Assembly (NCBI RefSeq): GCF_043380555.1
Contig: NC_091749.1
Span: forward strand, 11,213,610-11,277,609
Source of the DNA: Nothobranchius furzeri
Taxonomy: Eukaryota > Chordata > Actinopteri > Cyprinodontiformes > Nothobranchiidae
Length of the DNA: 64,000 nucleotides
Reading direction: 5' to 3'
Under the pieces are notes generated by a model, which saw nothing but the letters and a program-made list of their open reading frames with translations, was not told where the DNA came from and did no database searches. The position numbers were made by a program, and so were the translations under genes. Shown here one piece after another: positions 56,231 to 64,000 of the stretch (within the stretch, counting starts at the first letter, position 1; each line of letters begins with the position of its first letter).

Positions 56231-56354
56231 AGACACTGCTGATAACCAATGGGAGGATAACCAATAGGAGGATTGCTAATAAAATTATCTGGGTTAATCA
56301 GTATAAAATAGCTGTTTTGTTTTAAAGCACAGGCAACCAATTTAAAGTAATTAC

Positions 56355-58224
56355 CTTCAATATCATCAAGAGTTTTTCCTTTGAGCTCCCGCAGCCTTCC
56401 CTTCTCCAATGCAAGAAGCAACTTTGAAATCTTGGCACTCTGAAATGTTGGCTCAGACAGTCGGTAGAATTGTCTATGCACGGATATGTCATGTCCCAAG
56501 AAATCTGCAAGCTGGTCAAGTTCATTGTCCTTTAGGTTCAGAATTTAAGAAGTTGTAGCAATCTCCTTTCGTAGCTGAGTGGATCGTAAGTACTCTGGCT
56601 TCTTAGCACCACACTGCTCTGAAAGCGTTCTCAGTGCATCATGTCCTCTGTAATATGTTAGGCACTTTGGTACCGCAAACAGGTAAGTGTTGTCATCTGG
56701 AATGCCACATTCCTTTCGTTTTGTCACCATCAACTCGACAGCTCTGGTCATTTCTGGTGTTAAGAGCACTGCCACTTTTCTTCCTCTCTTTCCTTTCAGC
56801 TCCACACGTTCAAAGTAACTGCAGAGCTTTTGCTCATATTCCGAGAGACCCATTTTTTCCTGGGTGCTAGAACGGTTTCGGTCCATAAAGTTGGTGAGTT
56901 TCATCTTTGACACCTCTCCAACACGCCTTCTATTGAAGAGGATTATCTTTGTCAATGTTGTTTTTGCTAGTATTGAATAGTTGGTTGCGTTTGCGTCAGC
57001 TTTTAAATCTTTTATTGCTGACTCTGTCAATTTGTCAAGATACTTGTGTAGTTTAGACACATCTTGAGTGAGTGGTAACTTGACAGCGTTATTGTAATTG
57101 AGATCGCTCATTGTAGTTAAGGCAGAGCATGAAATATATTCTGACCACTTTGACTGATAAAGCTTTTGGAAAGCTTCTGATGACTTGATTAGAGGTTCAT
57201 CTGCAGTCATAAGAGCATGGCAGTGAATTAAGTCACTAACTTTTAAGAGGGAGTGTCCAATTTTTAATGCAAGACTTGGAGTTTTGTAGTTGTTCTTTGC
57301 CTTGTCAAAGCCTGCTGTTTGTTTAACTGCCTCTATTACAGTCAAAAAATGTTCAGGTTTCAGAGCTTTCTCGAGGTTCACAATTGGGGAGATTTTTCTA
57401 AGTGTTATCAAAAACCTTCCTAGTTCACGGGATTTTTGCCGAATGTAGTCGTGTTTTGACTGGTCGTGGCCATGTCTGCTGTATAAAGATTCTATAAATC
57501 GCAAAAGGCAAAAGTCATTGCGAACAACACTAGCAATGTCATCATCTTGCATTCGACTCAGCAACTTCAGGACATTACTTTCAACAGTCTCAGAACAACT
57601 TGACTTCATAAGGGATGCTAAGCCAAGCACACGCTTTCTTCCTATGTGCTCTTCTTCTGTCTTGCTGGAGCATCTTCTCATGTGTCTCCACAACTCTTTT
57701 CGGAGAAACATTCCTTTGCAGTGGATGCAATATTCATATGTACCATCACCCTTTGCTGATCGCTTAACTTTAAGTGAACCCTTTCCTTTTGTCAAAATTT
57801 CACTGTTGTACATAAAGTTTCCCCGATTTCGTAGTTTCTCCAACAATTCCTTTCTTTTTTTTGAGCCAGAGGGAAAACTAAGAGCTTTAGCAATATCTCT
57901 GTCTTCTTTCTCATGGGTTTTAAAATGTCTTGCAATTTTGAAGTGACCCTGCTTACAAACAAAACAAAAATTTTGACCTTTTGCTAGTGATTTTGTATCA
58001 TCTTTCTCTGAAATTCTGTCTGAAGAGGGTTTTTGATTTTCAGCCAAATGACTGTGTTCTTCAGTTAAAATTTTAGGTGTTGATGGTGATGCAGCAAGTA
58101 GCATTGGGCTTGGGCTTATTTCTTCTTCTTCACTCTCTGGATTGGGAACATAGTCTGGATCACGGTCATCTGAACCATCATCTGTTTCTTCATCTGTTTC
58201 CTTGTCAGTTGTTTCATTTTTATC
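56355..58224 (-). CDS. Main exon: zinc fingers and tyrosine-recombinase-like domain, one in-frame stop
   Basis: The exon opens after TTTTGTTCAG with an acidic stretch (DDGSDDRDPDYVPNPESEEE). Counting from the internal Met at 58104, a C2H2-like finger uses C47, C50, H60 and H64, and a C2HC finger uses C126, C129, H141 and C145. A helical region (about 155-370) resembles a core-binding domain. Then comes ILFNRRRVGEVSKMKL (catalytic-Arg box, R392-394), a basic hairpin KGKRGRKVAVLLTPEM (candidate Lys) and STQLRKEIAT (second Arg, R512, with Thr where His is usual). TAA at 56545-56547 follows. The frame stays open beyond it, with LADFLGHDISVHRQFYRL supplying His538 and the candidate nucleophile Tyr547. 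Such enzymes cut and rejoin DNA through a Tyr link. Crypton transposons are the obvious comparison. The exon ends at GATATTGAAG/GTAATT, phase 1. Confidence 0.8.
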
Positions 58225-58470
58225 CTGAACAAAATAGAAAGTAAAATTATATAAAATAGGTCAAATAAAAGCATAAACTAGAGCTTAGTTACTGGAAGTT
58301 CTCTTTTCTATCCTTGTCTTTGTAGCTTATATCCCAAATTATTCACAGAATCTTGTAGTGTTGTAATTGCAGTAGAATAAAATACAATGTACAATGTGAT
58401 GAAACTTACATTTTCTGAAAAGTTAAAAAAAGGAACTTATTGCCACATTGTATGGAATGATATTACAAAG

Positions 58471-58698
58471 TAGGGGTGGTCGATATGGACCAAAACTTAT
58501 ATCTCGATATATTTTTGCTGAATTCTGATATATGATATATATCTTGATATTTTTCCTTTTGTAAAATATTTACATGTTAACTCACTTCAAGCTGCGAACA
58601 GAAAATATAAACATACATCAGTAGATTAAATGCATAAAAATGTATTGATTCTTGTCAAACTTCAACCTTAGTGCCTATTCTCTGGTACAGCTGTCTGT

Positions 58699-58731
<33 letters not shown>

Positions 58732-59762
58732 TGAGAGTTAGAGGTGTATCAAATGTCCCACAGGCACTTTTTAATTGTATATTTATAATTATTGTCCAAT
58801 TATTTAAATGTCTTCTAGAGGTGGGCCAAGTCGTATATTTCTTTTCTAGAGAAAAAATTATCTATCATTTTAAACTAAATTTATGATGATGTAATTGCTT
58901 CTACTGAAGATCACATGGGTCATGCACCGTGGAGTTATTAGTTATTAGGGCGAATCCCCAGTGAGTCGTGGTAGATGGCTGCTTATATTGAGCCAGGATC
59001 CTCTGGAGGTTTCTTCCTGTTAAAAGGGAGTTTTCCTCTCCACTGTCGCTATATGCTTGCTTAGTATGAGGATTGCTGTATAGTCACTGACACTAGTCAG
59101 TGACTTGATGGAATTTGCTGGGTTCCTTATATAGGAAACATTATTTCTGATTGGCTTAATGAACTGACCTGAATTGGAATGTTTATTATGTGAAGTGCCT
59201 TGAGATGACTCTTGTCGTGATTTGGCGCTATATAAATAAATTGAACTGAATTGATGGAATCTAACAGTATTGGCTCATATTAATGACTGTAATGACTCAG
59301 AGTCTCTTGTTGCTCTTTTATTATTGCCTTCAAAATAAAACATTAACCCTATAGTTTACTATTCAGACCCTTACAATATGTTTGAGGTAATTTGGCCACT
59401 CCGGCTATATGTAGATGTTTCCTGATTACACGGGAGGAAGGTGTTTGGCTCCTCTCTCCACACAAGCAGGATGGATAAAAAGAACCCCATTGGCGTTTAA
59501 CGTCTCCAAATAATTAAAAACCAGGACGCCAAATGCAAATTTTAGACCAGCACATTTACCCAGAGGCTCTCAGATTGAGCAAACTTGCGAGAATGCACGC
59601 AATAGCCGCTTAGAGATGGAACAAACATGTCGCTAGCATAGCGACTAATCACTAGCATAGCTGTTTGACCAGTTATATCGATATAAATATATAAAGTCAT
59701 CTCGTATCTTGTTTAAAAATTATATCGATATTTTTAAAATATCGCTATATCGCCCAGCCCCA
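58471..59762 (+). mobile_element. hAT-type element with 8-bp duplication in an intron
   Basis: Ends TAGGGGTGGTCGATATGG and, as complement, TGGGGCTGGGCGATATAG are imperfect inverted repeats. Identical octamers TTACAAAG at 58463-58470 and 59763-59770 give the target duplication. ATATCGATAT-rich subterminal regions on both sides are typical of this group. No transposase frame is visible. It carries a LINE tail (58960-59260) and a CA run (58702-58729). Confidence 0.88.
58960..59260 (+). mobile_element. L2/Maui-like 3' end nested in the intronic hAT
   Basis: It contains GGATCCTCTGGAGGTTTCTT, GGGAGTTTTCCTCTCCAC, a CAGTGACTTGATGGAATTTG block and the tail GGCGCTATATAAATAAATTG with GAACTGAATTGA. It is 5'-truncated with no coding sequence. 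The related reverse copy is at 2435-2622. Confidence 0.72.
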
Positions 59763-59988
59763 TTACAAAGTACTCCAAAATTGATATATGTTAAAAGAAA
59801 CCTGTAGAGACTAATGTTATTGCACAAAAAATCTAAATCCCATTGAAGCCATCAAAAACCAGATCAAATTCAGTATACATTGATTTGTGAACCTAGTCCT
59901 ATGTTTTTAATTGGTCATTTTAAGTGAAATATTTTGAAAGCATATAAATTCTATGTAGACTACATGAAAGATATTAAGAGGTACTTAC

Positions 59989-60050
59989 CAAAATATTTTG
60001 ACCTTTAAATGTTCTCTCAAAACAATAGGAATGCCATACTGTATTGCACA
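59989..60050 (-). CDS. Recombinase-like gene, probable upstream exon
   Basis: A 62-bp exon candidate: acceptor TTTTGACAG before 60050 and donor G/GTAAGTACC after 59989. Entering the next exon in phase 0 it reads CNTVWHSYCFERTFKGQNIL without a stop. The strong splice sites and open frame support it, but there is no homology evidence. The translation start is not found; it would be in an exon further upstream. Confidence 0.5.
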
Positions 60051-61288
60051 CTGTCAAAACAAAATAAAAAAACACTTCTTTCAGTAAATTCGACTTCCTT
60101 AAATAGAAACAAGGAAAAATCAAATACTAAAATACATAATTATTGATTATGTAATATATATAAATTTATTTATTATTAATATAATTTTAATCAATATTGT
60201 CAAAGTTTTTTTATAATAATTATTACAAGAATAAACTCAATGAAATTGTTAGAGCCATTTCACAAAACTAAGTAATCCCAGATGCCAGGGTGGGTGAAAT
60301 TTTTGACTCATTGGCCACAATGGTTTCTCTAATTTAACAGAGGTGCAGATAGATAGTGTTTGTTTGAATTAACACAAATAGCAAGCAAAAGCCATTGCAT
60401 AAAAAAGTTTAAATATTTATTTGACTGTTGTGTAAAAAGGATGTAATGTTGCATTCTTTGTCTACCAACTTTAATTCGGGGCTGTTTAGGCCTCTCATAA
60501 ACTCAGATTTAGAAATATTTGTACTTAATTTTCCAAAGTTATAAGAAGAAACAGAATATTTCTGTGGAAAAAAATTCTCAAAAGACCTGCTTGAAAACTG
60601 ATTAGAGTTGCACATTAACCAAGGAAACTTAGCAAGTAACAATAGCAAGGTATGGGTTAGCTGCTTGCTATTCGGAATGCTAGTTAATGTGGTTTGATGA
60701 GAGTTACAGGTCATGTTGTTTTGTTTGGAATCAAATCTGTTTCTGTTTATGTTCATAATCCACTTGACGTGAAAACCTTGGTCCTTGGGATGCCCAGAAA
60801 AATCTAAGACTCACTGGGTGCTAGAGGTAAAAAAAAAAAAATCCAATATTTCAGAATGCTGTAGCTTGAGAATGGTAAGAGACTATTGTAAATTAGAAAA
60901 ATTTTATAGTATGTCCCAAATTTTCTGACTGTAGAAAATTCTATGTCCTAATTTACATATTATGATGTCATCAGGCTGCTCAACTTTTACGGACGTTCCT
61001 CCCAATTTTACATATTATGAAATTTTCATCATATTTTTTGTGTTGTCATACATATAGATGTAACATCCTTTTACAAATGTATTTTTATTTCAAAAATTAA
61101 TAATATTTGAATTTTAAAAAATTTTAAATGATGATGTTGCACTTTTTCACTTCCATACATAATTAGCATATTTTACCCGGTTTCGATGCCCCGATCTTTT
61201 TCTGAATTTTATTTTTTGCTTTTACTCTCCTCTTTTGATTGATTTTATGCTGGTTTTACGATTGTTATATTTTATTCTGATGGTTTTA
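60051..61288. other. AT-rich 5' flank of the recombinase-like gene
   Basis: No further exon could be supported. A 115-codon minus-strand frame at 60409-60756 has no domain and looks incidental. Promoter signals could not be identified. Confidence 0.4.
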
Positions 61289-61450
61289 TTAGGCCCGAGC
61301 AGCGAAAGCGCTGCGAAGGCCTCTTGTTTTTGCTCTGTTTATTAGGCCCGAGCAGCGAAAGCGCTGCGAAGGCCTCTTGTTTTTGCTCTGTTTATTATTA
61401 GGCCCGAGCAGCGAAAGCGCTGCGAAGGCCTCTTGTTTTTGCTCTGTTTA
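61289..61450 (+). repeat. Three tandem copies of a hairpin-bearing 50-60-bp unit
   Basis: TTATTAGGCCCGAGCAGCGA followed by AAGCGCTGCGAAGGCCTCTT and GTTTTTGCTCTG occurs at about 61287, 61339 and 61396. Each contains the near-palindrome GCAGCGAAAGCGCTGC. This word is common in fish genomes next to the array that follows. Confidence 0.85.
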
Positions 61451-61479
61451 TTCTTTCTTTTTATTTATTATTCTTAGCC

Positions 61480-62427
61480 CGCTTTGAATGGCTTTTTGGG
61501 GACCTTACCATACCCCAAAACTCACAATATTTTGCAGACATGTCAGGCCTGGTGAAAAATTTGATATTTTAAAGGTCCCAAAAAAATCGCAAAGAAAATG
61601 GCTGAACAGCGCCCCCTAGAAAGTGAAAAAAACCCCTCTCCATAAAGCTTAGTTTATCGTACAGTTATGAAATTTGGTACACTTGTAGTACTCAACAGTC
61701 CGCACAGAAAAGTCTCTTGCAAGCATGGTCAATATCAAACAGGAAGTCGGCCATTTTGGGTTGAAATGGCGATTTTTAGCCGTTTTTGCCGTTTTTAGGG
61801 TCTGTTTCTGATTGGATTGCTCGATCATTTTTCGCACGATCAACTCAAAAATTGTGTAAAATTGCTCAGAAGGGATGGGCAAACAAAATGAGACAAGGAT
61901 TCTGACTTTTCGTATATATTGAAGGGGCGGGGCCAGGCCTCGAAGTTTGACTACTCGCCAAAAAAATTTAAATTGCTATAACTTCATAACTGAATGGAAT
62001 AGAGTTACCAAACTTTCTATGGTCGTTTGTCATCCACCCACAAAGTAAATTGAATAGTCGGATGATGACATCACACAAGCCCCGCCCCCTCAGGAGCAAA
62101 AAGGTCAAGTTTTACTGTGAAAGGTCCCAAATTGCCCCATTTCACTTAATCACCACAAATTTGTAGCTGGTAACTCAAGACAAGTGGGGGTTGCTTGGTA
62201 TCACTTTATGGGAGTTTTCGGCATAGGGCGGGGCTGTGGCGGCGCGAAGAAGACAGGCGTACCGCCGTGGCCTTACGTTTGCCTCCCATTTCGTCATTTC
62301 TAAAGATATCGTCATGAAACTTTTTGTGAGTAATCCTAGTCTGGCCCCTCAAACAATCTGATGTCAACATCCGGTGGGCGTGGCCTATTTTCTGAAATAG
62401 CGCCCCCTAGGACCATTAAAACTGTCA
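61480..62427 (+). repeat. Diverged leading unit of the terminal tandem array
   Basis: It shares GAAATTTGGTACACT, CAGGAAGTCGGCCATTTTGG and GCGCCCCCTAG with the 634-bp units downstream but differs at many positions and in length. Confidence 0.7.
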
Positions 62428-64000
62428 GCCCCAAGCCATGCTTTGAGTGAGGATTACGAAATTTGGTACACTAATGTGGTGTCTCAGGACCTACAAAAAA
62501 GCCTCTTGGAGCCAAGTGCAAAGTCGCACAGGAAGTCGGCCATTTTGGTCCAAGTACGCGATTTAGTGGTTTTCGCACACGTTGTTTGGAGAGTGATGCT
62601 CCGTCGCCATTTTCACCAATCTCCTTCAAACTTCTGCTATATATTCTTAAGACATAGGGGAAAAAATTCAACCGTCGGATTTTTCAAAAGTTGAAAGGTG
62701 TGGGCGTGGCTAAGCCTCAAACTTTGACCTGCCGCCACGCCACTCTTATTTTCACAGCTCCCTACTGGACTCCTTTTACCTAATCACCAGGATTCTGTGG
62801 GAAACAGCAGTAGACAACTTGAGGTTACTTGGTCTCCAGTACTGGCAGGTTTTGAAAAAAGGCGGGGCTTTGGGAGCATGGCGAAAATCGCCATCACGCC
62901 ATGGAAATACGTTTGCCTCTCATTTCTTCAGTTATCGTGATATCGCTCCGACACTTCTGGTGAGTGATCCTAGTCTGACCCCCAAGAGAAATAGACAGCT
63001 GAAGTTTGTGGGCGTGGCCTATTCTCTTAAATAGCGCCCCCAAGGACCATTTAAACTAATAGCCCCAAGCCAAGCTTTGACTGAGGATTACGAAATTTGG
63101 TACACTAATGTGGTGTCTCAGTACCTACAAAAAAGTCTCTTGGAGCCAAGTGCAAAGTCGCACAGGAAGTCGGCCATTTTGGTCCACGTACGCGATTTAG
63201 TGGTTTTCGCACACGTTGTTTGGAGAGTGATGCTTCGTCGCCCTTTTCACCAATCTCCTTCAAACTTCTGCTATATACTCTTAAGACATAGGGGAAAAAA
63301 TTCAACCGTCGGATTTTTCAAAAGTTGAAAGGTGTGGGCGTGCCTAAGCCTCAAACTTTGACCTGTCGCCACGCCACTCTTTTTTTCACAGCTCCCTACT
63401 GGACTCCTTTTACCCAATCACCAGGATTCTGTGGGAAACAGCAGTAGACAACTTGAGGTTACTTAGTCTCCAGTACTGGCAGGTTTTGAAAAAAGGCGGG
63501 GCTTTGGGAGCATGGCGAAAATCGCCATCACGCCATGGAAATACGTTTGCCTCTCATTTCTTCAGTTATCGTGATATCGCTACGAAACTTCTGGTGAGTG
63601 ATCCTAGTCTGACCCCCAAGAGAAATAGACAGCTGAAGTTTGTGGGCGTGGCCTATTCTCTTAAATAGCGCCCCCTAGGACCATTTAAACTAATAGCCCC
63701 AAGCCATGCTTTGACTGAGGATTACGAAATTTGGTACACTAATGTGGTGTCTCAGGACCTACAAAAAAGCCTCTTGGAGCCAAGCGCAAAGTCGCACAGG
63801 AAGTCGGCCATTTTGGTCCAAGTACGCGATTTAGTGGTTTTCGCACACATTGTTTGGAGAGTGATGGTCCATCGCCCTTTTCACCAATCGCCTTCAAACT
63901 TCTGCTATATACTCTTAAGAAATAGGGGAAAAAATTCAACCGTCGGATTTTTCAAAAGTTGAAAGGTGTGGGCGTGGCTAAGCCTCAAACTTTGACCTGG
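62428..64000 (+). repeat. Tandem array with 634-bp units, running off the window
   Basis: Units start at about 62429, 63063 and 63697 (spacing 634 each time), the last cut by the window end. Shared anchors are CCCCAAGCC, CAGGAAGTCGGCCATTTTGG and GTGGGCGTGGC. Units differ by only a few percent by eye. Each contains an 83-codon plus frame and a 66-codon minus frame that recur only because the DNA recurs. No known protein is seen. Confidence 0.93.

Larger units (their letters stand above)
47630..60050 (-). other. Zinc-finger / tyrosine-recombinase-like gene, whole locus
   Basis: Five exons on the minus strand: 60050-59989 (probable), 58224-56355, 54844-54758, 48110-48057 and 47856-47630. Every inferred intron has GT and AG ends. 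The last three introns are all phase 1, and the exon lengths 87 and 54 keep frame. Intron contents: a hAT element (58471-59762); a DIRS-like relic and repeats (54990-56230); a 6.2-kb satellite array (48476-54665). Preserved framing across four exons is strong evidence of a real gene. One nonsense codon interrupts the main exon. Further 5' exons may lie upstream. Confidence 0.8.

Noticed and set aside
60409..60756. 115-codon minus-strand frame upstream of the recombinase-like gene
   Set aside because: Asn/Ser/Leu-rich product from AT-rich DNA, no splice link to the gene and no domain.
62443..63962. Recurring 83-codon plus-strand and 66-codon minus-strand frames
   Set aside because: They repeat because the 634-bp DNA unit repeats. 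Both strands stay open, there is no domain and no promoter.

Overview
The window looks like teleost fish nuclear DNA, probably from a spiny-rayed fish. It is dominated by transposable elements (TEs) typical of teleosts: L2/Rex-type and L1/Tx1-type LINEs, hAT, PIF-Harbinger, THAP+DDE (ISL2EU-like), TTAA-site and Tc1-like DNA transposons, DIRS-like and retrovirus-like pol relics, CA/TG microsatellites and satellites. All family calls come from reading translations, terminal repeats and target-site duplications by eye. No database search was possible.

Layout. 1-4.3 kb: non-genic, with dispersed repeats. 4.3-7.8 kb: a decayed transposon with a spliced THAP gene and a truncated DDE transposase; its intron holds a hairpin element and a hAT element. 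7.8-9.1 kb: repeat fragments. 9.1-15.6 kb: an L2-like LINE interrupted by a hAT element that is itself interrupted by a second hAT, each with its own 8-bp target duplication. 16.2-17.5 kb: the 3' half of a second LINE. 17.5-21.6 kb: mostly unassigned, with a possible membrane-protein relic and a Tc1 fragment. 21.7-45.7 kb: two nearly identical 4.5-kb inverted arms (21721-26235 and 41200-45707) flanking a 15-kb spacer. The spacer holds a nearly full-length L1-like LINE, a TTAA-site foldback element split by a retroposon with a small transmembrane ORF, and a third, diverged copy of part of the arm. 45.8-47.3 kb: AT-rich, with a LINE relic.

47.6-60.1 kb (minus strand) holds the only convincing multi-exon gene. 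It encodes an acidic N-terminus, two zinc fingers, a tyrosine-recombinase-like domain, acidic linkers and a Myb/SANT-like C-terminus. Four exons keep frame through three phase-1 introns, and a fifth 5' exon is plausible. One in-frame TAA lies between the catalytic Arg and the His/Tyr residues. One intron contains a 6.2-kb array of a 31-bp satellite, including two apparently identical 2209-bp higher-order copies. 61.3-64.0 kb: a tandem repeat with 634-bp units running off the window.

Most coding sequence belongs to decayed mobile elements. The recombinase-like gene is either a domesticated transposase-like gene or a recent member of a mobile family now carrying a nonsense mutation. I see no rRNA, tRNA, CRISPR array or bacterial feature.
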